This document shows, piece after piece, positions 1 to 13,188 of a stretch of 64,000 nucleotides of DNA. The notes below the pieces were generated by a model. It ran no database searches. It saw only the letters and a list, made by a program, of their open reading frames with translations, and was not told where the DNA came from. Origin of the DNA: Volvariella volvacea V23. Its lineage: Eukaryota; Basidiomycota; Agaricomycetes; Agaricales; Pluteaceae. The translations under genes were made by a program, and so were the position numbers. Each line of letters starts with the position of its first letter. The first letter of the stretch is position 1. The stretch covers positions 62,001 to 126,000 of the forward strand of contig KB722748.1 of the NCBI GenBank assembly GCA_000349905.1. Reading direction: 5' to 3'.

Positions 1-1340
1 GCAAACGCGGTGTACAACAATCCAGACTCACAGTTCACGAACTCAGCTAGCGCGAAACGAGCAGAATTCTTGAACTCCGCGGGTGTAGTAATTGGAAGGG
101 CGATGATGATGGCTAGGCACAAACTACAAGGGTGGTCAAGAAAGATTTCGACGCCATCAAAAATTAACGTACAGAATATTCAGCACGACGTAGATACTTT
201 GTAGTCTCGCCAACACTGGGGTCGCGAGACTGCATATTATTGCATGCGAGACGATGATGGCGGCATATACACCGCTTTGGGTGAAAATCAAAAATAAGCA
301 GGGAGGATGGAGTTAGAGAGAATCGTGTGATACACGTACAACGTTTGTGCAGACGTGGCCTCAAATGCTCCATGAGAGCCTATGGAAGCAGCTGCCATTA
401 CTTGTACGGCACATCCCCAGTCGATGGATGCAACAGCTGCTACCGAGCCAATGGTGTTTGCATCTGAGCGGTAAATTGTAGTCGTGGACACACGTTGGCA
501 TTGAGTAATGACGTACAGCCTACGATCCAGCAAAGCAAATTGCGCCAGCGCGGAGAAGCAAGGGCATATGTCCAGAAGTATAGCTAGGAAGTCGCCACGT
601 GAGCATTCCACGTAGAGGGTGCTGGAAAATGCTATTTTATAAGCGATTTACCCCACCGGAGGTTGGAGCGGATGATGCCAGCTCCGCCATTGATAGGCCG
701 ATGAATAAGATAAAGATACTGGCAACGGCCCACTTTGGGGAGCGTGAGTGCGTCAGCACCATACAAATTTTGTGACACGACTCACTCCCCACACCATGGC
801 CGGCCCGCCCCCGTTGGGAATCGCATAGAATAGGACTGAAGCAATGGACGGCAAAAGTCCAATAATCGAAAAGGCTATACCAAAAACCTGCCCTACGTCA
901 ACACACGTGTCAAAATCAAATCGGATATCAAAAGACCTCTATCGGAGTAAATGCTCGCTTGAATTCTTGCTTGTATCCGAGTTCAGCCAGCAGGCGCTCG
1001 TCTGAAAAAGCGACCAGGTCATGAGGGGCCTTTGGCTGGGACATGGGTGAAGAGGTCGACGTCGAGCCGATTAGCTACCCAGCGTGTCTGATAAACATTT
1101 CCAGGACGCCACAAAAGGAGCAGAAGCGCATGGGCGTTGATAAGATGAGAAATACCTGCCACCACCGTCAAGATAAGGCGTGGAAAGCACCGGGTGGTCG
1201 CACGACATCAGCCTGGTCGACGAGGCCGTTGCCCAGCGGACGACACGGCCACGTTGGGCTGGGCTGGATTACCCCACACTCGGAAAATGGCTCGCTTGCG
1301 TCCAAAACCTCGGACAAAGCAGTGTCGATCAACGGCGATG
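1..1340. other. Intergenic, no supported gene
   Basis: I find no convincing gene here. The short open frames on both strands show no recognisable domain and no consistent splice pattern. The 3' end leads into the KAR2 promoter. Confidence 0.5.
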
Positions 1341-1350
1341 TGGGAAAAGT

Positions 1351-1385
1351 CACGTGGGCCCTCGCCACGTAAGACTGACACGTCA
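1351..1385. promoter_or_regulatory. Cluster of ACGT-core sites, putative unfolded-protein-response elements of KAR2
   Basis: Three ACGT-core motifs lie within 35 bases, about 70-105 bases before the KAR2 start codon: CACGTG at 1351-1356, CACGTA at 1366-1371 (TACGTG on the minus strand), and CACGTCA at 1379-1385 (TGACGTG on the minus strand). Seen: the motifs and an AT-rich stretch (taataaata) just downstream, near 1396. Known: TGACGTG and TACGTG are core sequences bound by XBP1/HAC1-type bZIP factors, and KAR2/BiP is the classic target. Inference: these sites give ER-stress induction. Confidence 0.5.
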
Positions 1386-1454
1386 CGCTCCGAGTTAATA
1401 AATAGCGCTGCTCCTCGATTTTTTAAAGTCAAAACTTCCTTCACTCGACTTGCC

Positions 1455-3813
<2,359 letters not shown>

Positions 3814-5478
3814 GCTCGTTGCGTTTCTTCCCTCTTTCAGTCTCCCGCCTTTGTCGTTTGTTGCTGTTTTCTTTTTCTATATTTTATCTTGCATTATTAC
3901 CTCCTCCAACCACGAGCACCACTACGCATCGCATCACTGCAATCAACGAGCAAAGGAGTAGCAGATACATTTTTATGTTTTTTGTGCATCTCGCGCATTT
4001 TGTCCTTTCCTTACCCCTTGACCCTTTTTTCGGATTTGGGATATGGTTGGATTTTGTTTTGGACTAGATGAGGTTATAGGGTACAAGGTCGTCGTGTATA
4101 GATGTCCTCTTTTCCCTTGGGCTCTCCTGGCTAGTTCCTGAGAGATGGCGATACATAAAATTGTAGCACCAAAAATGGCATATTTTCCATTTAATCTGCA
4201 ATTATTTGGCTTTGAGTCTGAGGTGTGAGTGAACCTCGCGTCGGCGAAACGGGTTTTGAGTTGAATTCCATTTGTCTTGTGACATTGGGTGCCAGCGAGG
4301 GCCAAGCATTCTGCGTGTACACGATATGCATGCTTGGGGTAGTCAATATTAATGATGCCAACACTTAATACCAGCCGTCGACGTGTCATGATCACTGCCC
4401 CGGCCGGTGGTCAGGTGGGTGATAGCCCCTTGCGGCGTCCGACTCCCAGCCCTCGAAAAAGACTCGAACATGGAAGGTGTCAACGTTAACGTTGTAGAGT
4501 TCCAGTCATGATAAGGATCTCAAGTGTCTCGGTAGGGCGATATCCCGAGTTTCTTCCTTCCTTTCTCGAGCTTGAGTATCCGGCTGTTGCGTTAGTGCTG
4601 GCCTGGTGGCTATGGCTACGGATGCAGTCATCCACGGCTGCAGAATGCTCAAATTACTCAGATTCATAGACTTGGATGCGGACGAAACAAGTCTCAGGAT
4701 AATGGTGATGATGACACCGCGACTGTCCGAGCGGCCTGAGCCCGTGATAGCATTGCAATGATGGACGATCATATTACTATTACCTGGAGCTGGAGCTGGG
4801 TGGACGCGAGAGATAGCTATTTTTGCCAAGCATCAACGTCGAAAGAGGAAAAAGAGATTCGAAAGAGAAAGAGAGAAAAGGAAAGGAAAAGAGAAAAAAG
4901 AAAAGCGTAGCGGGAACATTGTTCGTACACTGGATAATGAACACGGATGAATATGGACATGGTCACAAATGGAGGGGGGCGGGTATGTACATCGTTAGAA
5001 AACACGAAAGAACACAGATATAGACTGAGCAGGTTGGTGCGAGTGGAGAAGTGGAAGTGATTAATACATGTTGACTATGGTATGCAAACCGACGAGAGGA
5101 GGTTTCGATGTTCAGTGGTGGATTATGGCGGGGATAAGAGTTCGTGGAGGGAGGAGTAAAAGCGGCAGGGAAAGGTAGATAGTACAAGGATCACGATAAG
5201 GCCCATCACTGAGATTGCGTATGGCACAACTCCAAACGGAGAGTTGTCAAAAAACAGAAAGGACAGATACAGCCAGCAACAAATGACGCTCGCCAGTTAT
5301 ATCATCCAGAATGAAATGAAAAAATGCCACTTTGAGCGAAGAAGGGTAGAGGGTTTGCTCAAAGCTGATAAGTAATCTGAATAGTGGTCCCAAAATAATG
5401 CTTATCGGCATCAGGGAGGGTGTGGAGAAAGGGAAATTACGAGATATAATTGTGGGCGTGTGACTTGATTTCAGGGAT
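3814..5478. other. Intergenic between convergent KAR2 and NAA30
   Basis: About 1.66 kb of 3' flanking sequence shared by two convergent genes. It is longer than most gaps in this window. It contains a purine-rich stretch near 4845-4905 (repeated GAAAG/GAAAA runs). No coding region could be supported. Confidence 0.5.
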
Positions 5479-6519
5479 TTACCGTCCAGATTCATAATCT
5501 TCTTCGTCGTCAGAGTAGGGTGTAACTCGAATGGCGCGGTATGGGGGTGGTCGTCGTGGTCGTCTTGAGGATAGTGAAGAAGTGGAAGGAGAAGTTCCAG
5601 TGGAGTCCGATCCAGAGTCTGAGTATTCCGATGGAGGTATCGCGAGAACCAGTCGGAATGCATCCTTGCCGTTTAAATAGAAACGGTGTAATCTCTTCTC
5701 TCGTATAAAACCGAGTGATTCATATAAAGCGAGGGCGGCGAAATTGTCAAATTCGGTTTCAAGCACCACCTGATAGAAATGTTTAATGTGAAGGGGGGAA
5801 GGAAGCGAATTATGGAGTTAGGACGGAGATGGATTATCAAACGAGACCAACAGAACGTGAGTCCGGTCGAGTACGGAATGGGGGGACAGAGGGGAGAACG
5901 GAATGCTTACCTCCTCAACGCCGTCCTCCTTCATAGCTTCGATCGAGTTTCGTATGAGTGTAGTGGCTGTATAAAAAAGAAAAGAAAAACAAGAGTCCGC
6001 ACCGAAAATTCGGTGGTTATCCCGTATCTAAGATTCGGTGTGAGGATAGAAGGAGGGCGGTGAAATGGTACGAACCGATCCCGCGCTTACGCCACTCCTT
6101 GTTCACACTCAACATAGCAATATACCCTCTGTTTGTCAAATCTCTGTGCATGCTCTGCTTGCACACTATTACGCCTACTGGCGTGGAGTCGGTAGGGTCG
6201 CTTGGGTAGGCCTAAACACCATCGGGTATGAGCCGTGTGCAAAGAACACGAAAGCAAAGATAAGCTCACCAAGAAAGACAGATGAGGCCTAGCATTCGTT
6301 CGTTTCATGAACAACCATATCGAGGGAGCGAGCAAGGAAGGATGAATGAGTGAAGGCAGTCACGCGAGCATATTAGGCGGGCGCTTACCATTGGTGAAGG
6401 AAGTAACGAAAGGTGTATATGACATAGGGCTCACTTAGTTCGCTCTGAACGAGAGCCATGACATGGGGGAGGTCGGATTCTCCGACGTACTGGCGGTACA
6501 TGATTTCTGGGGTCGACAT
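5479..6519 (-). CDS. NAA30: N-alpha-acetyltransferase catalytic subunit NatC (Mak3/Naa30)
   Basis: Transfers acetyl from acetyl-CoA to the N-terminal Met of proteins starting Met-hydrophobic, as the catalytic subunit of NatC. Five exons on the minus strand: 6389-6519, 6270-6288, 6076-6211, 5911-5966, 5479-5769. The lengths close to 210 residues. A GNAT fold is seen: an N-terminal [20 protein letters not shown] region, [16 protein letters not shown], the acetyl-CoA loop [14 protein letters not shown] and [10 protein letters not shown], then [10 protein letters not shown]. These match Mak3/Naa30 order and spacing. The last ~40 residues after the GNAT core are a Ser/Pro/Arg-rich tail. Exon 2 is only 19 nt (Pro-His-Leu-Ser-Phe-Leu). 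The start is the first ATG giving the conserved [12 protein letters not shown] N-terminus; an internal Met lies six codons later. Confidence 0.9.
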
Positions 6520-6654
6520 GATGAGGATAGTGATGGTAGCAGGTCAAGGGAACTCGGAATCAAGTCGCCGTGACCGCCTCCATATGTATGTGACTTGTCA
6601 CACGGAGTTGACACGGAGCAAGGTGCCGTTTGCACTGCACGCGGACACCAGGCT

Positions 6655-7358
6655 GAGGATTCCTGGTCGTCCACTGTGTACGACGAACCAGGTCCATCAT
6701 TTTGGAGGAAGTACTTCGAACGATTACACCTGATTCGCGTATCTGAAATCAGGTCAATGTAAGTTGTCATTCAACTGCTCGTATGCGCCCTGTGCTCACC
6801 ATGAGAGTTAGGTCGATAAAGAAGAAGTTTTGGTGTCTATCCGAGGTCGCCCTTCCATTTGGCTTAAAGAATGGGTTTTAGATCATGTTCGTAGTCGTTT
6901 TCTAATCTTAGGTTGAACTGAACATATCTACTTTGCAGGCACCGAACGCCAATGTTATTGCCATCCATGACGACGACTGGTGCGCTGCGATATACAAGGT
7001 TTGTATGTCCTTGGGCTCAGAACTTAGTCCTTTTCTGAGCTTCTTTGTTGCAAATTATAGGACGAATATCCTCTCCCGGATAGAGTAACATTCCGAAAGT
7101 GCCTACCAGGTTTGTTAGAAGTCAAAGTCGACACCGTTCATACTGGTACGAATCCTATTTTGGGTCCCTACTATTTTAACTCAGTGTGCTTATTCGTCGC
7201 GATTAGCTGGGTTTTGGAAGCGCAAATGTGCCTACGTCGTTCGGCGGAAAGACGAGCTCGGCCAGACAAAGACACTGATGAACTCTGAGAAGCCTGAAAG
7301 CGAGGACATACTTCGCCAGCAGGCCCCTCCACCGCCAACGTTCAGTCTGATATGTTGA
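6655..7358 (+). CDS. Small multi-exon hypothetical protein (5' end uncertain)
   Basis: A chain of short exons on the plus strand joins in frame from about 6655 to a TGA at 7356-7358. Approximate exons: 6655-6735, 6812-6886, 6940-7000, 7060-7145, 7207-7358. The translated pieces are compact and not low-complexity (for example SFWRKYFERLHL, GRPSIWLKEWVLDH, AIHDDDWCAAIYK, VTFRKCLPG, FWKRKCAYVVRRKDE), and introns carry plausible GT and AG ends. I do not recognise a family. The start codon was not found and the first junction (donor at gtatct) is a guess. The gene would be head-to-head with NAA30. It could be a gene fragment. Confidence 0.4.
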
Positions 7359-7793
7359 ATAATTAACTCGCTGTGCATGCGATACTATACTATTTCCCGG
7401 TGATCAGGTGTATTTGTAAGTTTCTATATGTAATCGACCTTATTAAGGCTGCATTGTCCCTCCCTTCCTTGGTCCCACAAATCGATATCCCAAACCACCC
7501 AACCGACGCATCTTGGCCAGGCATAAGAAGTACTGCAACTAGACGTGCATTAGCACGCATACAAGCAATAGAGAACTACGTTCCATTGCCGGCGATCGAT
7601 ACGACACCGCTCTCTTAGGCTTCTGATCATCTTTACCGACAAACCTATGTAAATGGCTTCACAGCTCTGCTTCATCAGGTGTTCATTTAGTTTTCTGCGC
7701 ACAGTCTATAGCTAGTAATTACAAGTATTCAGAACCTCGGCCGTGTCTCTTCCCAGATTAAAGGCAAGCCTTAAACTATCGAACAAATGATAT
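7359..7793. other. Intergenic, nothing recognised
   Basis: About 435 bases between the 3' ends of two convergent genes. An 81-codon open frame on the plus strand has no recognisable features and is treated as chance. Confidence 0.5.
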
Positions 7794-10700
7794 TCAGGAG
7801 CTATTTACTAGGTTACCCATTTTCTTCCCCACGAAATCATCCATGAAAACCTCCATTGGTCCCTTTGGAGGGAAAAAGAACCAAACGGCAAGGGCTACTA
7901 CTGCAAGAACTACGCCTGCAAGAATACAGACTAAAATTTACGGTGTTAGCACCTAACATCCTCACGTCGTTTTCTATGCTTACCAGAGCCTATCACTCCG
8001 CACAGAGCCAGAGCACCACCGACTGTTCCAGCAGCCACCACACCAATCGCAACACCAAGGTTTATCACGAGCGCTGCGCCGAGAACGAGTGTTTCAACTG
8101 CCATAAAAATAAAAGAACCAGTTGCGAGGAAGGCGTCGATTGCACGACCATGCTTTATGGAGTCCACCATATCTTGGTATGCTCTAACAGTAAATATCAA
8201 GCTTAGGCCAAAGGCTGTAGATAAAACATCATCAGTTGTAGATAGAGGTGAAACATAATAGTATAACCCACCAAAAGCCCCGACCAGAAGCTTTCCCAAC
8301 TTTCCAAGCCTGGCGGCCCACCTTGAGCAAACATTCAGGTCAGTGACAATGATTGATGAACTGGATGGGCTTACAGTGCAAATTTTTCACTTGAACGGAT
8401 GCCAGCAAGGTACGCCTGAGCACCCTTCGGAAGCTGGCGATTGAGCCAGTTACCGAGCCACCGTGCTGCTGGTGCCAAGTGATGACCTATGGTCATGGTA
8501 GCATGCCCCCACAGCACTACCTTCTCTGCCGTTGTGAATTTATCACCAGTGGTCAAGCCGATGAAAACCGCAGCGCATGCCACAGCCATGATTGAACGGA
8601 TATGAGCAGTAATCCATTTCATTACCTTCTCCGCTCGGCCAACTTCTTGCAATTTGAATTCATCAAATAATGCATGGAAGATCTTATCTTCAAGTAGGAC
8701 CTCCTGCGCCGCCTTGGGAGCATCGATAATCTTCCAGCGGATGTTCCAGGATGCTTTTTGAGCAAGTTCCCATGCACCTAGTCGAGGGAACATCTGGTGC
8801 ATCTTGTCAAAGAGCTTGAGCGTTGTGTGAGAAACGTCTACTATTCCGCTCTCTAGTTGAGCCTGCTTGAATGAAGCAAAGGCTTTTGCAACACCTTCGT
8901 GCTTCTTCATCAGCTCTTCCTCCGGAAGGTTTAGATAATTGAGGATCTGAGTTTCATGATATGAATGCCATCGATAACATAAGGGATAGGAAAGAGCCAG
9001 ATCCGTACCTCAGTAAAGTGTTGCTTGGTGACATCATCCCATTCGATAGCTTCAAGCGCTTTCATTTGGAGTACTTCTCCCATCCCTTCAATAGCCTTGT
9101 CCGGCTCTGAAATACCTGGCTCTAGTGGCGCATCACCCATCGCAGCTCGAAGCAGTACAAGCTGGGTATGATACTCCATGACCTTGTCGCGGGCTTTTGT
9201 GATAGAAGTTGTGGCTTCTTTCTGAATTTCCCGTACACCTTGTTTTCCCATCCAGGTAGATAACCTGGGGTACCAGAATGTAGCCTGATCTAGATACGCT
9301 TTGAATGCGTTTACTTGTCGCGTATACCCAAGCCTATAGCAAGAGGCTGTGGCCTGCAAAAACTGACTCTTGAGATCGCTGATGAGTTGTTCATCCCGTT
9401 TATGATCCCAGCCATACTCCTTCACCGGATCATATTTATCAGTGCAGGCTACACCCTTACATATATCCCAGAAACACTTGAGTTTGTCCTTTCGGATACG
9501 CGAGGAGATATTTGCAGGGACACGATCCGTTTCTGCCCATTGCTGTAGCAGTGTTACAGTGCTAGCGTGCCAGAAAAAGGTGCCATTGGCATTCATAATG
9601 GACTTTGCGTCTCCATCGAGCTTTGGAAGGTCGGGATACATGCTTAGGCGATATTCATTTGGAATCGCGTTCAGTAGAATCTACAAAGTGCTGTTAGAAG
9701 GGTCTGACGAGAAGGAAACTGGCAGTATACTCACTTGCCCATAAATACGGTCACCCTCACTCTGAGCTATGTCAATAATCTTCTCTTCAGTGATGGTCTG
9801 GTCGGAGTTGGGGAGCTTTTTGGTCACGAATTGGGTCCCCTTACTGGTGATCCCGAGCAACTTCGTAAGCGAGTTTCCAGCATCATCAAGAATTGGAGGC
9901 GGTGGGGGGTCACGTGGAATAATAGCACTCATTGAGTAGCTTCCTCTCCATTCGTATTTGACTTCTTCGGCCTTCCTATCGTCGGTATCTGTCCATGTAC
10001 CTGAGAAGCTACTCTCGGAACCAATACCCTCCAGAGTGATATCGAACGTGAAGTGATCGGTATTGTATTCGGTCCTCGCAGTGCGTGTATAGCAAATCTT
10101 CCCATTTTGCTTGTACGTCAGAGTGGTCTCAGAAACATCAACCCGCTTGACTGATGTCTGGACGTAGAACTATGCAAAAGAAAAGCTTCAGAGAGTCTTC
10201 GTAAGTGGTGATGATTAAGTTTGAGACTGACCACAGTAGATGGGACTCCAAATACGGATTCATTACCAATATAAATGTTACCCCACATGGCCCATTCACC
10301 GATGGGTTTTCCGTCCTTGTCCAGTTGACGGCGCTCTGTTACATAGCACTCTGTCTCAACAGAGGGAGTCTTAGCAACTTTGGCTTCCGCTTTATACTTC
10401 CTATGACGTTGTTGTATTAGCTCAAGTATGCACCATATATCGGAGGAGTGATTTACTTCTTCTTTGAGTTCTCACTCTCCATTTTTTTCTCTTCTAGTTC
10501 ACTGTCGCCTTCGTCATCATCGAAATTCAATTCTACTTCTTCATCTTCATCTTCATCCGCAGCAGCAGCAGCAAAGGAAAATGCAGGGGCAGCAACTGCA
10601 GTGTAGTATGTGGGAGGGGCACCATTTCCTTGTTCAGCTTGTTCACCGGCACGCCGGTAGCCGATAACAGGAATGCGCTCTCCTTCGCCATTGTCTAGTG

Positions 10701-11017
10701 TACCTTCTACAGCGTATTCATCCTTGAACACTCTAAGGGGAGTGAGTGATTGAAGTAATGTAAACATTGAACACACACATTTGACCGGACCAGAATTTTA
10801 TGGCCTTTGCCCTCCAGCCAATTACAGTCTGGTCGTGGTTGACAAGGATTTCCTCTGGCACACTGTCGTCAACCATGGCTAGACCTTCTGTAGAAACAGT
10901 AAAGGTTGCCAAAGGAGAGGCGGTAGCATCATCAGCACCTCCTGAAAAGAGAGGTGATACATCGGACGAAGCGTCGAAGAGGTCAAAGAAACTGCCACGA
11001 AGAGATTCGGGAAGCAT
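7794..11017 (-). CDS. Unknown 937-residue protein with C-terminal membrane helices
   Basis: Eight exons on the minus strand: 10786-11017, 10457-10730, 10232-10400, 9735-10169, 9009-9680, 8375-8946, 7984-8321, 7794-7915. Lengths close exactly to 937 residues. The first ~370 residues are soluble and beta-rich in appearance (for example WAMWGNIYIGNESVFG, FYVQTSVKRVDVSETTLTY), with an acidic run of Asp/Glu around residues 135-165. The middle third (about 370-600) is helical and charged with many Trp. The final third has several strongly hydrophobic segments: IMAVACAAVFIGL, a long Gly/Ala/Val-rich stretch (FIFMAVETLVLGAALVINLG onward), and a last helix VVLAVVALAVWFFFP followed by a short basic/polar tail. 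No signal peptide is visible. I do not recognise the family, and no catalytic motif is evident. The layout suggests a membrane-associated protein, but that is inference from hydrophobicity only. Confidence 0.8.
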
Positions 11018-12008
11018 TGAAAAGCTGAGATAGTGGAAGAGATAGAGCAGAGGTCTTCTGGCAGTGATGCAGCCCAGAGGGGCCTTTTAATACATAGAAC
11101 GATAGGGGTGTGAGATCATGCTAAAGAATAATACAAGAATTGATGGTTAACCGCATTCAACGCTGACAGCGAAAATGCAACAAGAAATATCCAACCCTTT
11201 GACTGTCTATTACGGACATTTTGCAAAATGGGGATGTCCTGATGGCCACAAGGAAACCGCAGCGCCAACATTGAGGAGATTGTTGACTATGTCTTTTTAG
11301 GCACCATAGCTACCCTCTGCATGATAACCTCGACAGACCATATTCACGTAGCTTAGCTTGTTACTTGATCCGATTGCACACTACTTTCTTACAAAACTAA
11401 TACCGGAAGAATTTATGAATATTCTTTGTACCATGTAGCATTTTTATGTGAATAGAACTCACCAGTGCTCGTTGCTGGCCAGAGGCATAAAGAGACACGT
11501 CAGATTCAACACTCGACTCAGGGTACAAACGAGTTGAGAAAAATTTTGTAAGGGGTGTCGGCTGTACCAGAAAACCAATGCGTCCGTCCTGATATCGCTC
11601 TCTCCTAGTTTACATCCCTTCATTAGGTACGATACAGACACGTGCGCTTCTCGGAGAATGCACCTACCGGTGCTGATGCACAGTGACTCTTTCTTCTGTG
11701 TAGGCTTTCAACCTGCTGTTTCCGGATTGACAGAAAACTTGGAAGGCGCAACCGTTAACCTGAATTATGGGGCAACGCCCTGGACGGGTACCGTTTTACA
11801 TTTTTACGACTTATAGCTTGGACATATTCATTGTGCATCATGTCATCGGTTATGCGTAAGAGAAAAGATAACTGATTTGAGGCAAAATGGAATTGAGTCG
11901 GAATGAGTTATTTGTGGGTGTTGTATGCTCTTAATTACAAAACGGGAGCAACGAAACTGTTAGGGGTTTCAAGAGTGGCAACATTCATATAGGGGTCACT
12001 CACAAGCT
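11018..12008. other. Intergenic, nothing recognised
   Basis: Divergent promoter region of about 1 kb between two unknown genes. No coding region or repeat could be supported. Confidence 0.45.
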
Positions 12009-12764
12009 TTGCGGCCTACAACTACCATCATGCTCTTCACGTCTCCTCTACGAATGCGTTCATATCATACCTCAGCTCTTGTGCTTCACGACAACATCAA
12101 CAAGTCAAAATCAAAGTCAAATTCCACTCATCTCAGCGTGCCTACTCCAGATTGGCTTGAAGACGACGTCAGCCACTGGGATGTCAGACGCAACAAAGGA
12201 AACCATCCCTCAGTTTCTGCTGGACAGTACCCCGCAACAGCACCCAATATAGCACCCAAGTTCGAAGAAAGCTCCAACCGTCGTCACTCCAAGCACGACC
12301 ACGACCGCAATCTAATTCCAACCCCTAACCCCCTCCACCTGCTTCAACGGATGGTCCAACAAATCCTTCTCGAGGGAACCATCACCCAAAAATCCACATT
12401 TGAGTTCTACGCTCCTGCTGCAGGTTTCTTGGGCTTGTTGCTCGCGTTTGTGTGGACGTTTCAGCATCCGGGCGTTCTCGAGTGCCCCTCTAGATCGATA
12501 GCTCAAACTCACACTATACTCGCCGGTGGAGCGACAAGCGGAAATGGAATTGAAGCAGGAAGTTTTGTCCTATGCGTCCTCAGGACCGTCACAATCCTAC
12601 TCTCCGGTATCCCATTCGGCCTCTTGGTTCTTCGAGCCTGTATCTTTGTAGGAGCGAAATGCGCAGAGAAGTTTGCGACAGCTGAATTGAAGAGGGGCGA
12701 GGTGAAATCGGAGGTGTCTATCGAGTTGAGCCAAAAAGAGTTGTTTTTGGGTATATTTTCGTAG
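12009..12764 (+). CDS. Small membrane protein, possibly mitochondrial
   Basis: One uninterrupted frame. The first ATG (12009) gives 251 residues; the internal ATG at 12030 gives a more typical start, MLFTSPLRMRSYHTS. That N-terminus is rich in Arg, Ser and Tyr and lacks acids at first, which resembles a mitochondrial presequence. Two hydrophobic helices follow: FYAPAAGFLGLLLAFVWTF (about residues 132-150) and FVLCVLRTVTILLSGIPFGL (about 182-210). The segment between them and the C-terminus (KRGEVKSEVSIELSQKE) is polar. The family is not recognised. The length, the absence of stops and the two clear helices argue that it is real, but an unspliced ORF of this size is weaker evidence than a spliced one. 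Confidence 0.55.
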   Translation: MRPTTTIMLFTSPLRMRSYHTSALVLHDNINKSKSKSNSTHLSVPTPDWLEDDVSHWDVRRNKGNHPSVSAGQYPATAPNIAPKFEESSNRRHSKHDHDRNLIPTPNPLHLLQRMVQQILLEGTITQKSTFEFYAPAAGFLGLLLAFVWTFQHPGVLECPSRSIAQTHTILAGGATSGNGIEAGSFVLCVLRTVTILLSGIPFGLLVLRACIFVGAKCAEKFATAELKRGEVKSEVSIELSQKELFLGIFS

Positions 12765-13188
12765 CTAGCGGGGGTGTGGACGTTGGTTATACATAGACCC
12801 AGAATATCCAGCCATGTTTGTCGGAGTATAGTTCGCGATTGGATTGTAATAGTAGGATGGCGTCTCTGGCAATGCCTCTCGTGCATTTTGATGACCATGT
12901 GAGCTTAGACTTTGACAGTACCTTTGCACCGGCTTATTTGGCAAGCGGGTGGATAGGAGGTCGACATCTGAATCGCCACCAGTGCGCAAGCGATGTATGT
13001 GAGTTTATGCTGGAGGTCACGTCCATTAATATTTCGACCTGTCAGTAGTATTACGATAACAAGCAGACAACTGTATTCCGTTCATCAGCGCATAGTGTAA
13101 CAGAGGGAGAAGGGCATCTGGACTCAGTGTACGAGTTGAGGTAGAATACCTAATTCCATTCACCAATAGAAAAACCTGGCGCAGCAGG
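12765..13188. other. Intergenic between convergent genes
   Basis: About 420 bases of 3' flanking sequence. Nothing recognised. Confidence 0.4.

Noticed and set aside
733..795. Imperfect inverted repeat (ggggag..gtgagt / actcactcccc) resembling a small hairpin or MITE
   Set aside because: Arms are short and mismatched, and no flanking target-site duplication was found.
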